NCBI RefSeq assembly: GCF_902463975.1
Contig: NZ_CABQHJ010000040.1
Location: forward strand, 1 to 17,346
Length of the DNA stretch: 17,346 bases
Direction of reading: 5' to 3'
DNA from: Phascolarctobacterium_A sp902463975
GTDB taxonomy: Bacteria > Bacillota > Negativicutes > Acidaminococcales > Acidaminococcaceae
Shown here: piece after piece, positions 1-6,677 of the stretch
How the letters are laid out: each line of letters begins with the position of its first letter
How positions within the stretch are numbered: the stretch's first letter is position 1
The notes under the pieces: model-generated
What the model was told of the DNA's origin: nothing
Seen by the model: only the letters and a program-made list of their open reading frames with translations
Database searches by the model: none
Translations under genes and position numbers: made by a program

Positions 1-2
1 AG

Positions 3-40
3 CATAGCTTAAATTTTTATTAAAAGCAACCTAAGCTATG
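3..40. repeat. 9-bp inverted repeat upstream of the metallophosphoesterase gene
   Basis: Bases 3-11 (catagctta) and 32-40 (taagctatg) are perfect reverse complements separated by 20 bases. The arms are AT-rich and neither strand has a T-run after the repeat, so an intrinsic terminator is unlikely. It lies 13 bases before the ribosome binding site of the following gene and could be a regulator site or a leader hairpin. Function is inferred only from position. Confidence 0.4.
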
Positions 41-63
41 ACTATATTATACGAGGAGCTTTA

Positions 64-1155
64 ATGAATAATATGCGAATTTTTCTTTTCGTCGGTACTA
101 TTGATGCTCTCATGAGTATCATCGGTTATATGTATTATCGCCACAACCTGCCCTTCGGACGTACGCTGGCCTTTGGGCTTCTATATCTTTTTATGGCACT
201 TGGTACTGCTATCAGCGTTATGCTGCCACAGGGAACGCCTCATTTTCTGCTCAAGCTTACTGCGTGGATAGAAGGACTTTGGATTGCTTTTTGCTACTAC
301 ACACTTCTGTTGGCAATCATTCATCTTCTCTGCCTGCTTATCAGTAAGCTGGGCGCTTGGCAGCTACCTTCAGCAAAAATCAGTATCATCGGCCTTGCCT
401 TTATCTGCTGCTTCATTACCTGGGGCAGCTGGCGCGCCTTTCACCCGACAGTACGCACAGAAGCGCTGGTAACGGAAAAGCTGCCGCAGAATGCTCATTA
501 TAAAATTGTCTTTCTCACCGACCTGCATATGGGAAGAATACTCGGCCATGACTACGCAGAACGTCTGGCAGCACGCATCAACGAGCAGCAGCCGGATTTC
601 GTTGTTGTCAGCGGCGATATGCTTGACGAGCGTATTTTTTATGTAGAAGATGAGGATACGCTTTCTGCTCTGGCTCAAATCAAAGCGCCTGTCTACATGG
701 CCTTCGGCAACCATGATTATCTTGATGAACCATTGCGCTGGCAACAAATGCTCACAGACAAGGGCTTCTACATCCTGCGCAATACCGATACCATTATCGA
801 CAACAAAATCAAAATAACCGGTATAGATGATTACAGCAAAAACCGTACCAACAGCCAGCTTATAAATCTTTCCTCCCAAAATAAAGACTACTACAGTATT
901 CTTCTCGATCATCAGCCTCGCCGTATGGACGCTGCAGCTGATGCGGGCTATGACCTTTATCTGGCAGGACATACGCATACAGGACAGCTTTTCCCTAACC
1001 GTCTCGTAACGAAGAAAATGTACAAACTGGACTACGGCCGTACCGATTTTGGCAATCTTACAGCTATCACCAATAACGGCTACGGCTTTTGGGGACCTCC
1101 GGTTCGTACAGAGGTTGCTCCGGAAATGGTTGTATTGGAGCTGCGGGGAAAATAA
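64..1155 (+). CDS. Membrane-anchored metallophosphoesterase (YkuE/YaeI-like)
   Basis: A 363-residue calcineurin-like phosphoesterase with an N-terminal membrane region. Hydrophobic segments lie at about residues 5-24, 33-55, 72-94 and 105-123. The catalytic domain follows from about 145 and carries the full set of metal-binding motifs: D-L-H at 153-155, G-D at 184-185, G-N-H-D at 215-218, H283 and G-H-T-H at 302-305. Relatives bind two divalent metals and cleave phosphomonoesters or phosphodiesters; some act on lipid phosphates such as UDP-diacylglucosamine-type substrates, but no substrate can be assigned here. The hydrophobic segments imply attachment to the cytoplasmic membrane. The ATG at 64 has GAGGAG at 53-58, five bases upstream; a second ATG at 73 is 14 bases away and less likely. 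It is convergent with all other genes in the window and ends at the hairpin at 1225-1260. Confidence 0.9.
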   Translation: MNNMRIFLFVGTIDALMSIIGYMYYRHNLPFGRTLAFGLLYLFMALGTAISVMLPQGTPHFLLKLTAWIEGLWIAFCYYTLLLAIIHLLCLLISKLGAWQLPSAKISIIGLAFICCFITWGSWRAFHPTVRTEALVTEKLPQNAHYKIVFLTDLHMGRILGHDYAERLAARINEQQPDFVVVSGDMLDERIFYVEDEDTLSALAQIKAPVYMAFGNHDYLDEPLRWQQMLTDKGFYILRNTDTIIDNKIKITGIDDYSKNRTNSQLINLSSQNKDYYSILLDHQPRRMDAAADAGYDLYLAGHTHTGQLFPNRLVTKKMYKLDYGRTDFGNLTAITNNGYGFWGPPVRTEVAPEMVVLELRGK

Positions 1156-1177
1156 CTTCTTCCGGATAAAGCTTTCC

Positions 1178-1214
1178 AAAAAAATACACAGCAGACTAAT
1201 ATAATCTGTTGTGT
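1178..1214 (-). terminator. Intrinsic terminator, second of two in tandem
   Basis: A 10-bp stem (1186-1195 with 1205-1214, one G-U pair) and a 9-base loop. On the minus strand it is followed by A and then seven T (1184-1178). It would catch minus-strand transcripts that pass the first hairpin at 1217-1260. It has no T-run in the plus direction. Confidence 0.7.
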
Positions 1215-1216
1215 TA

Positions 1217-1260
1217 CAAAAAATAGGACCACTGCGTGTTTATAGCGTAGTGGTCCTTTT
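1217..1260. terminator. Bidirectional intrinsic terminator between convergent genes
   Basis: A 13-bp stem (1225-1237 with 1245-1257, two G-U pairs) with a 7-base loop. The plus strand continues with TTTT (1257-1260) and the minus strand with A then six T (1223-1218). It fits the end of the metallophosphoesterase transcript on the plus strand and of the DUF1508 transcript on the minus strand. Confidence 0.85.
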
Positions 1261-1268
1261 GATTGATA

Positions 1269-1661
1269 TTATTCTGCTTTTGCTTCTTTGGGTGCTTCAA
1301 CAATAATTTTTGCATCAACAACATTTTTCTTAATGGACTCAATGCCGCGTTTGCATCCTGCCATTGCTTTGTAGCCTTCACCGGTAGCAATAATCTGTCC
1401 GTTGGTTGCCTTCAGGCGGAAGCGGAATTCCCCTGCCTTATCCTTATAAACCTCAAATTTTGGATGCTTACAGGGGGTAAAGCCTTCTAACGTCTGATCC
1501 TCAATCGGAGCGATTGGAGCATTATTGATAACGCTGGCAATACCTTTACGGCAATACTTTTCGTCCTTATAAACTTGGGAGCTGGCAATAACTTCACCAT
1601 TTGCAGCCTTCAGATTAAACTTAATGCCATTTTTTGCCTGAGAAATTACGAATTTACCCAT
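1269..1661 (-). CDS. DUF1508 (YegP-like) tandem-repeat protein
   Basis: A 130-residue protein made of two copies of the DUF1508/UPF0339 unit, at about residues 1-49 and 67-115. Both show the pattern K-F-x-h-x-L-K-A-x-N-G-x-x-I-A, then a Y-K pair and a final G-I-x-S-h-x-x-N; compare residues 14-47 with 79-113. The family is small and widespread, and its molecular function is not established. The tail is rich in Ala, Glu and Lys. There are no membrane segments or signal peptide, so it is probably cytosolic. AGGAGG at 1670-1675 sets the start. It has its own good promoter (1702-1730) and a double terminator, so it is probably transcribed alone and well. Family assignment is firm; role unknown. 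Confidence 0.88.
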   Translation of the reverse strand: MGKFVISQAKNGIKFNLKAANGEVIASSQVYKDEKYCRKGIASVINNAPIAPIEDQTLEGFTPCKHPKFEVYKDKAGEFRFRLKATNGQIIATGEGYKAMAGCKRGIESIKKNVVDAKIIVEAPKEAKAE

Positions 1662-1701
1662 TTTTGTAGCCTCCTTTAAATTTATTCTGGTCTCTAAGTT
1701 T

Positions 1702-1730
1702 ATTTTATGCCATCAGTCCTAAAAAGACAA
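1702..1730 (-). promoter_or_regulatory. Sigma-70-type promoter for the DUF1508 gene
   Basis: On the minus strand TTGTCT (1730-1725) and TAAAAT (1707-1702) are separated by exactly 17 bases, matching the consensus at 4/6 and 5/6 positions. Transcription would begin near 1695, giving a leader of about 30 bases that contains the AGGAGG site. Confidence 0.65.
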
Positions 1731-1764
1731 GTATTTTTATTGTAAACATATGCGTTTGCAGCTT

Positions 1765-2673
1765 TTAATCAATCGTATTCTCTAATGAGCCAATTTTTTC
1801 GATAGAACAAACGATTTTATCGCCATGCTGCAAGAATGTCGGCGGTTTCATACCCATACCTACACCTGCCGGAGTACCGGTAGCAATAATTGTTCCTGAA
1901 GCTAGCGTCATACCCTCTGACAGCTCTGCAATGGCCCCACAGACACTCTGAATCATATAACGGGTATTACTGCTCTGGCGCAGCTCTCCGTTAACGGTAC
2001 AGCTGATATCAAGTGCCTGCTCATCCCCAATCTCATCGGCAGTAACAATACATGGTCCCATTGGCGTAAAACCATCAAGGCTTTTTCCCAAATACCATTG
2101 CTTATGACGCGTCTGCAGGTTACGTGCACTGATATCATTAATAATTGTATAACCAAAAATGTAATCTCTGGCGTTTTCTTTGCTTACACCTTTAGCATCT
2201 TTAGCTAAAATCACTCCCAGCTCTGCTTCATAGTCAAGGCTGTCTACTAAGCCTTCATAACGTGGAACACTTTCACCACTTGCTGTAGCTCTGTTCACAC
2301 GCTTGGAAAAATAAATCGTATAGGGACGCTCACCACCAAAGGCTTCACTGGAAAAACGGCCTGCTTCCTGAGCATGTGCATCATAATTGATACCAAGGCA
2401 GACTACATCCTGACGCGGATGAACAATAGGTGCCAAAAGCTTTACTTCCGCAAGCTTTACTGCAGCTCCCTGCAGCACATCCTCATTTTCTGCCAAACGC
2501 TCCAGCTTTTCCTTTACTGCCGGTGTACAGCAGCAAATCAGTTCATTCATATCATCAGTTGCCAGCTCTGGCACCAAGCTTGCCAATAAGCTCAATCTGT
2601 ATACCGCAGCCTCCTGTTGAAAGCCGACGAGTATTTCCTGTTTTCCCTTAATATCAACTGTATAAAAACGCAT
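1765..2673 (-). CDS. Fumarylacetoacetate hydrolase (FAH) family protein
   Basis: A 302-residue enzyme of the FAH superfamily (2-hydroxyhepta-2,4-diene-1,7-dioate isomerase / acylpyruvase type). A variable N-terminal part of about 80 residues is followed by the catalytic domain. Visible motifs are G-I-N-Y at 94-97 with H100 and E103, the metal-binding D-Y-E-A-E at 147-151 (E149, E151) with D180, G-K-S-L-D-G-F at 196-202, and T-G-T-P-A-G-V-G at 265-272. Members use Mg or Mn to hydrolyse, decarboxylate or tautomerise beta-diketo or 2-oxo acids. Oxaloacetate decarboxylase/tautomerase, acylpyruvase and aromatic-catabolism isomerase activities are all possible, and the sequence does not separate them. 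AGGAGG at 2682-2687 supports the ATG. No catabolic partner genes lie beside it in this window. Confidence 0.88.
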   Translation of the reverse strand: MRFYTVDIKGKQEILVGFQQEAAVYRLSLLASLVPELATDDMNELICCCTPAVKEKLERLAENEDVLQGAAVKLAEVKLLAPIVHPRQDVVCLGINYDAHAQEAGRFSSEAFGGERPYTIYFSKRVNRATASGESVPRYEGLVDSLDYEAELGVILAKDAKGVSKENARDYIFGYTIINDISARNLQTRHKQWYLGKSLDGFTPMGPCIVTADEIGDEQALDISCTVNGELRQSSNTRYMIQSVCGAIAELSEGMTLASGTIIATGTPAGVGMGMKPPTFLQHGDKIVCSIEKIGSLENTID

Positions 2674-2765
2674 TATCTTGTCCTCCTCATGTTATGATAT
2701 ATATCTGACTACTACTATAAATATCCTTCAGCATGCTTGCTGATTATTGGATTTTACATAACACT

Positions 2766-2794
2766 ATTATACACAGACTTTTTTCAGAACGCAA
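2766..2794 (-). promoter_or_regulatory. Probable promoter for the FAH-family gene
   Basis: On the minus strand a perfect TATAAT (2771-2766) lies 17 bases after TTGCGT (2794-2789; only 3/6 to consensus). The -35 element overlaps the end of the T-run of the preceding terminator. The predicted leader is about 85 bases. The weak -35 keeps confidence moderate. Confidence 0.45.
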
Positions 2795-2824
2795 AAAAAA
2801 GCAGGAACCTAAGTTCCTGCTTTT
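2793..2824 (-). terminator. Intrinsic terminator at the end of the ribosomal-protein cluster
   Basis: A perfect 8-bp GC-rich stem (2801-2808 with 2813-2820), a four-base loop, and eight T on the minus strand (2800-2793). The flanking A and T runs can extend the stem by four pairs. It begins 11 bases after the rplQ stop and closes the long transcript. Confidence 0.93.
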
Positions 2825-2835
2825 CCAGCTCTAAA

Positions 2836-3174
2836 TTAGATAAGTTCGATGATAGCCATTTCAGCTGCATCGCCACGGCGAGGACCTACTCTGTAAATAC
2901 GAGTAAAGCCGCCTTGTCTGCCTTCATATTTCGGAGCAATTTCTTCAAACAGTTTTTTGGTAATGGTTTCGTCAACCAGAACTGCCATAACCTGACGACG
3001 AGCATGCAGGTCATTGCGTTTAGCCAAAGTAATCAGTTGAGCGGATTGCTTAGCAACTTCTTTAGCTTTGGTAACGGTAGTTTCAATCTTACCATATTTG
3101 AAGAAGGAAGTTAAAATGCTGCGAAACAGAGCCTTACGGTTGCTGGAGTTACGACCCAGTTTTCTGTATGCCAT
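2836..3174 (-). CDS. rplQ: 50S ribosomal protein L17
   Basis: 112 residues, the usual short bacterial length. It begins with the family signature M-A-Y-R-K-L-G-R and contains a Y-G-K-I-E-T-T segment near residue 27 and a C-terminal G-x-R-x-G-D-A-A stretch. L17 lies near the exit of the peptide tunnel on the large subunit. It is the last gene of the cluster, 19 bases after rpoA, the usual position in alpha operons, and is followed at once by a strong terminator. The ribosome binding site is the G-rich AAGGGGGT 8-10 bases before the ATG. Confidence 0.97.
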   Translation of the reverse strand: MAYRKLGRNSSNRKALFRSILTSFFKYGKIETTVTKAKEVAKQSAQLITLAKRNDLHARRQVMAVLVDETITKKLFEEIAPKYEGRQGGFTRIYRVGPRRGDAAEMAIIELI

Positions 3175-3193
3175 GTACTTCTGACCCCCTTAA

Positions 3194-4159
3194 TTATTCT
3201 TCATCGTTTTTGCGAAAATGCAAGCCCATATCCTCAAGTTTCTTTTTAATCTCTTCAAGAGATTTGCTGCCTAAGTTACGGACTTTAATCATATCAGCTT
3301 CGGTTTTCTGGATTAATTCTTCGACAGTATTGATTCCTGCACGTCTCAGGCAGTTATTGCTGCGAACGGACAAATCCAAATCGTCGATAGACATTGTGTT
3401 TTGACCTTCTTGCTTGCTCGGCTCCGGAGATTCAGGCTCAGAACCGCCAGTAACAGTGATTACAGAACCTTTGCCATCACTGGTCTGGAAGAGCTTGAGA
3501 TAGTCAATCAGGATGGTGGAAGCCATGTCAACAGCTTCATCAGGCTTCATGCTGCCATCAGTCCAAACTTCCAAAGTAAGCTTGTCATAGTTGGTAACAT
3601 TACCTACGCGGGTATCGTTAACAGCAAATTTCACTCTGGTAATAGGAGAGTAAATGGAGTCTACCGGAATTACGCCGATAGGCTGATCAGGCTGTTTATT
3701 TTTGTCCGCGGGTACATAGCCACGACCTTTATCAATATGGATTTCCATATTGAAAACTGCGTCTTTATCCAAAGTCGCAATGTGCAGTTCAGGGTTCAAA
3801 ATTTCAACATCGCTATCAGCAATGATGTTAGCTGCAGTAACTTCCTGTTCACCGGAACATTCAATACGCAGAATTTTTTCCCCTTCACCTTCCATTTTAA
3901 GGCATAATGCCTTGATGTTCAGGATGATATCAGCAACATCTTCGCGAACACCTGGAATAGTAGCAAACTCATGCAGAACACCGTCAATCTTGACGTAGGT
4001 TACTGCAGCACCCGGCAGGGAGGACAGCAGCACACGACGCAGGCTGTTGCCCAGCGTGATGCCGTAGCCTCTCTCGAGCGGCTCCCAAACGAATTTGCCA
4101 TAACGACCATCTTCGCTGACATCAGATGTAACCATCTTAGGTTTTTCAATTTCAATCAT
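3194..4159 (-). CDS. rpoA: DNA-directed RNA polymerase subunit alpha
   Basis: 321 residues, close to the usual 314-330. The N-terminal domain (about 1-225) dimerises and assembles beta and beta'; it contains the G-Y-G-I-T-L-G-N-S-L-R-R-V-L-L segment at 31-45. An acidic, Pro/Ser-rich linker (about 226-256) joins it to the C-terminal domain (257-316), which binds UP-element DNA and activators. That domain has V-R-S-N-N-C at 265-270, where R266 corresponds to E. coli R265, and N-L-G-S-K-S at 295-300. It is preceded by a 71-base spacer with a hairpin, the longest gap inside the cluster, so its output may be tuned separately from rpsD. AGGAGG lies at 4168-4173. Confidence 0.98.
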   Translation of the reverse strand: MIEIEKPKMVTSDVSEDGRYGKFVWEPLERGYGITLGNSLRRVLLSSLPGAAVTYVKIDGVLHEFATIPGVREDVADIILNIKALCLKMEGEGEKILRIECSGEQEVTAANIIADSDVEILNPELHIATLDKDAVFNMEIHIDKGRGYVPADKNKQPDQPIGVIPVDSIYSPITRVKFAVNDTRVGNVTNYDKLTLEVWTDGSMKPDEAVDMASTILIDYLKLFQTSDGKGSVITVTGGSEPESPEPSKQEGQNTMSIDDLDLSVRSNNCLRRAGINTVEELIQKTEADMIKVRNLGSKSLEEIKKKLEDMGLHFRKNDEE

Positions 4160-4180
4160 TCGGAAAGCCTCCTTCTATCG

Positions 4181-4197
4181 CGTATTACCACAATACG
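4181..4197 (-). promoter_or_regulatory. Hairpin in the rpsD-rpoA spacer
   Basis: A perfect 6-bp stem (4181-4186 with 4192-4197) and a five-base loop that reads GTGGT on the minus strand. It ends 7 bases before the rpoA ribosome binding site (4168-4173). No T-run follows, so it is not a terminator. It may modulate rpoA translation or protect the transcript; function is inferred. Confidence 0.45.
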
Positions 4198-4230
4198 TCT
4201 CATAAGTGGGTGGCACAAGATATTCACTAA

Positions 4231-4824
4231 TTATTTGGAGTACAACTCTACGATGAAGTGCTCTTCAATAGGAACATCAATTTCCTCACGAGTCGGGAAA
4301 CGGTCTACCTTGCCGCTAACGTTAGCAGCGTCCAGAACCAGCCAAGCCGGAACTGCTTTGGTAGCCAGAGTTTCGTCCATGCCTTTGAAGTATTCTTTAG
4401 CACGGCTGTTTTCCATAACGGTTACAACATCGCCAACTCTTACCAATGCAGAAGGAATGTCCAGACGTTTGCCGTTAACAGCAATGTGGCCATGTCTTAC
4501 GATTTGGCGAGCCTGACGGCGGGTGTTAGCCAAGCCGAGGCGGAAAACTACGTTGTCGATTCTTCTTTCGAGGAGGATCAGCAGGTTTTCACCGGTGATG
4601 CCTTCCATCTTTTTAGCTTTATCATAGTAGCCACGGAATTGTTTTTCCAGTACACCATAGATAAATTTAGCTTTTTGTTTTTCAGTTAACTGAATGCCAT
4701 ATTCGCTCTTTTTTCTGTTTTGGCGGCGAACTTGGCGTTTAGATTCCTTGCTAATGCCCATGAATGCGGGAGCTAAGCCCAAAGATCTGCATCTTTTCAG
4801 GACAGGAGTTCTATCAATTGCCAT
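4231..4824 (-). CDS. rpsD: 30S ribosomal protein S4
   Basis: 197 residues. An N-terminal arm is followed by the RNA-binding S4 fold (about 86-150), with R-R-Q-A-R-Q-I-V-R-H-G-H at 102-113. S4 nucleates 16S rRNA assembly at the 5' domain. Only one cysteine (C12) is present in the N-terminal region, so this is the zinc-free form. The opening M-A-I-D-R-T-P-V differs from the common M-A-R-Y-T-G-P. S4 represses its own mRNA in several bacteria; here it stands 16 bases after rpsK, with a G-rich site (GGGGGTG) before the ATG, and is followed by a 71-base spacer. Confidence 0.98.
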   Translation of the reverse strand: MAIDRTPVLKRCRSLGLAPAFMGISKESKRQVRRQNRKKSEYGIQLTEKQKAKFIYGVLEKQFRGYYDKAKKMEGITGENLLILLERRIDNVVFRLGLANTRRQARQIVRHGHIAVNGKRLDIPSALVRVGDVVTVMENSRAKEYFKGMDETLATKAVPAWLVLDAANVSGKVDRFPTREEIDVPIEEHFIVELYSK

Positions 4825-4840
4825 CTATTTACACCCCCAA

Positions 4841-5233
4841 TTATACTCTTCTACGTTTCGGCGGACGGCAGCCGTTATGCGGGATCGGAGTAACGTCTTT
4901 AATAGAGTTAACTTCCAGACCTGCAGCCTGAAGTGCACGAATTGCTGCTTCACGGCCAGCGCCAGGACCTTTTACATATACTTCTACTTGTTTCAAGCCA
5001 TGCTCCATAGCAGCTTTGGTTGCTTCTTCAGCAGCCATTTGTGCAGCAAACGGAGTGCTCTTACGGCTGCCACGGAAACCGAGGCCGCCTGCGGAGGCCC
5101 AGCTCAGAACATTACCTTCGGTATCAGCGATGGTAACGATAGTATTATTGAAGGTGGAGCGGATATGTGCTACACCGTTGATTACGTTTTTGCTAACTTT
5201 TTTCTTGTTGCGAACAACTTTCTTGCCAGCCAC
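4841..5233 (-). CDS. rpsK: 30S ribosomal protein S11
   Basis: 130 residues, full length. It has the family core G-x-A-H-I-R-S-T-F-N-N-T near residue 20 and the basic C-terminus H-N-G-C-R-P-P-K-R-R-R-V, which reaches the platform of the small subunit near the mRNA exit. The start is GTG (5231-5233), preceded by GAGGGAGGG with about eight bases of spacing; no upstream ATG is in frame. It lies between rpsM (22-base gap) and rpsD in standard alpha-operon order. Confidence 0.97.
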   Translation of the reverse strand: MAGKKVVRNKKKVSKNVINGVAHIRSTFNNTIVTIADTEGNVLSWASAGGLGFRGSRKSTPFAAQMAAEEATKAAMEHGLKQVEVYVKGPGAGREAAIRALQAAGLEVNSIKDVTPIPHNGCRPPKRRRV

Positions 5234-5255
5234 TGGTTTATCCCTCCCTCGCTAA

Positions 5256-5624
5256 TTATTTCTTCTTGCCTGCAATAGTACGTTTCGGACCTTTACGGGT
5301 GCGGGCATTGTTTTTAGTGTTTTGACCACGAACAGGCAGACCCATACGATGTCTTCTGCCACGATAGCTGCCAATTTCAATCAGACGTTTAATGTTCAGG
5401 GATTCCTCACGGCGGAGGTCACCTTCAACTTTATAGTCCTGATCCAGAGTTTCACGGATCTTAGCAACTTCTTCTTCAGTCAGGTCGCGAACGCGAGTGT
5501 CCGGGTTAATACCGGTTTTAGCTAAAATTTCACGAGAGAGAGTCAGGCCGATGCCGTAGATGTACGGCAGAGCATACTCAATACGTTTATCTCTCGGTAA
5601 ATCGACACCAGAAATACGTGCCAT
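5256..5624 (-). CDS. rpsM: 30S ribosomal protein S13
   Basis: 122 residues, the usual length. It begins M-A-R-I-S-G-V-D-L-P, carries a helix-hairpin-helix-like Y-I-Y-G-I-G segment near residue 21, G-S-Y-R-G-R-R-H-R at about 87-95, and a very basic tail that contacts P-site tRNA. S13 sits in the head of the 30S subunit and forms bridges to the 50S. The ATG has an AAGGAGGTGC site just upstream. It follows rpmJ by 17 bases. Confidence 0.97.
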   Translation of the reverse strand: MARISGVDLPRDKRIEYALPYIYGIGLTLSREILAKTGINPDTRVRDLTEEEVAKIRETLDQDYKVEGDLRREESLNIKRLIEIGSYRGRRHRMGLPVRGQNTKNNARTRKGPKRTIAGKKK

Positions 5625-5641
5625 TAATGTGCACCTCCTTC

Positions 5642-5755
5642 TTATCCTTGTTTTTGTTTATGTTTCGGGTTTTCGCAAATTACCATTACATGGCCTTTAC
5701 GTTTAATGACTTTGCATTTTTCACATATTGGCTTAACAGACGGTCTTACTTTCAT
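5642..5755 (-). CDS. rpmJ: 50S ribosomal protein L36 (zinc-binding form)
   Basis: A 37-codon gene read directly from the minus strand: it starts M-K-V-R-P-S-V-K-P-I-C and ends K-H-K-Q-K-Q-G. C11, C14, C27 and H32 form the Cys3-His zinc site of the classic form. The ATG at 5753-5755 has a perfect AGGAGG at 5764-5769 with eight bases of spacing. It occupies its usual place between infA (28-base gap) and rpsM. It is short enough to be missed by length-filtered gene finders. Confidence 0.96.
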   Translation of the reverse strand: MKVRPSVKPICEKCKVIKRKGHVMVICENPKHKQKQG

Positions 5756-5783
5756 AATTTAAACCTCCTCTTTGCCTGTTGGA

Positions 5784-6002
5784 TTATTTATACCGATAAG
5801 TAATTCTTCCACGATTGAGGTCGTACGGAGTAAGCTCCACGGTAACCTTATCACCAGGCAAAATCTTGATGAAGTTCATACGAATCTTACCGGATATATG
5901 TGCTAAAATTGTATGGCCGTTAACCAGTTGAACTTGGAACATAGCATTGGGAAGTGCTTCTAAGATTGTACCTTCAACCTCAATAACATCCTGTTTGGAC
6001 AC
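5784..6002 (-). CDS. infA: Translation initiation factor IF-1
   Basis: 72 residues including the initiator, the standard length, forming a single S1-type OB fold. Typical segments are V-I-E-V-E-G-T-I-L-E near the start, H-I-S-G-K-I-R-M-N-F-I-K-I-L-P-G-D in the middle and D-L-N-R-G-R-I-T-Y-R at the end. It binds the ribosomal A site during initiation. The start codon is GTG (6000-6002) with AGGAGG at 6010-6015, overlapping the adk stop. It follows adk directly, without the map gene often found between them. Confidence 0.97.
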   Translation of the reverse strand: MSKQDVIEVEGTILEALPNAMFQVQLVNGHTILAHISGKIRMNFIKILPGDKVTVELTPYDLNRGRITYRYK

Positions 6003-6014
6003 TGTTGTACCTCC

Positions 6015-6665
6015 TTATTTGCTACATCCGAGACTAACTTTAACGTCAGCATATACTTTATCGATAGGCTGCAAGCCATCGATTTCTTTGTACAGGCCTT
6101 GTTTTTTGTAGTACTCAATTAACGGTTCTGTTTGTTCATGATATGCATGCAGACGATTTACAACGGTTTCTTCTTTATCGTCGTTACGTTGATAAAGGTT
6201 GCCACCGCATTTGTCGCAAACATTTTCTACCTTGCTGGGGTTAAAGCTTACATGATAGGTAGCACCGCAAGCCTTGCAGATACGGCGGCCAACTACACGC
6301 GCAACCAGCTCGGAGTCAGGAACAGAGATATTAACAACACCGGTCAATTTAATGCCCAGGTCTTTGAGGATTCCGTCGAGAGCAACTGCTTGCTCCTCAG
6401 TTCTCGGGAAGCCATCTAAGATGAAACCATTTGCACATTCGGGTTTGGACAAGCCTTCACGAACAATGCCGATGGTTACGACGTCGGGGACAAGTCCGCC
6501 AGCGTCCATGTATTTTTTTGCCTCTTTACCAAGTTCGGTGCCTGCGCTTACTGCTGCACGGAACATGTCTCCTGTGGAGATATGAGGGATTTTAAATTCA
6601 TCAATGAGTTTTTCTGCTTGAGTGCCTTTACCAGCACCCGGAGGTCCCATTAAAAGAATGTACAT
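6015..6665 (-). CDS. adk: Adenylate kinase (zinc-binding lid)
   Basis: 216 residues, the long bacterial form. It interconverts AMP plus ATP and two ADP in the cytosol. The P-loop G-P-P-G-A-G-K-G-T-Q is at 7-16, the AMP-binding T-G-D-M-F-R at 31-36, and D-G-F-P-R-T at 84-89. The lid (about 127-160) carries four cysteines, C130-x2-C133 and C150-x2-C153, marking the structural-zinc type common in Gram-positive lineages. It lies 12 bases after secY, its usual partner; the AGGAGG site overlaps the secY stop, so translation is probably coupled. Confidence 0.98.
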   Translation of the reverse strand: MYILLMGPPGAGKGTQAEKLIDEFKIPHISTGDMFRAAVSAGTELGKEAKKYMDAGGLVPDVVTIGIVREGLSKPECANGFILDGFPRTEEQAVALDGILKDLGIKLTGVVNISVPDSELVARVVGRRICKACGATYHVSFNPSKVENVCDKCGGNLYQRNDDKEETVVNRLHAYHEQTEPLIEYYKKQGLYKEIDGLQPIDKVYADVKVSLGCSK

Positions 6666-6677
6666 TCTGAACTCCTC

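Noticed and set aside
20..48. TTAAAA plus TATATT with 17-base spacing as a promoter for the metallophosphoesterase gene.
   Set aside because: Transcription would begin near base 55, inside the ribosome binding site (53-58), which would remove the site. The promoter is probably farther left, outside the window.
370..1179. Minus-strand open frame (269 codons) opposite the metallophosphoesterase gene.
   Set aside because: The plus-strand frame carries all catalytic motifs of a known family; the minus-strand translation shows none and would run through the terminator at its own start.
1741..1760. 7-bp hairpin just after the FAH-family stop codon, as a terminator.
   Set aside because: It includes one G-U pair, is AT-rich, and on the minus strand is followed by ATAAAAATAC and not by a T-run. 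The FAH transcript may simply continue into the DUF1508 gene.
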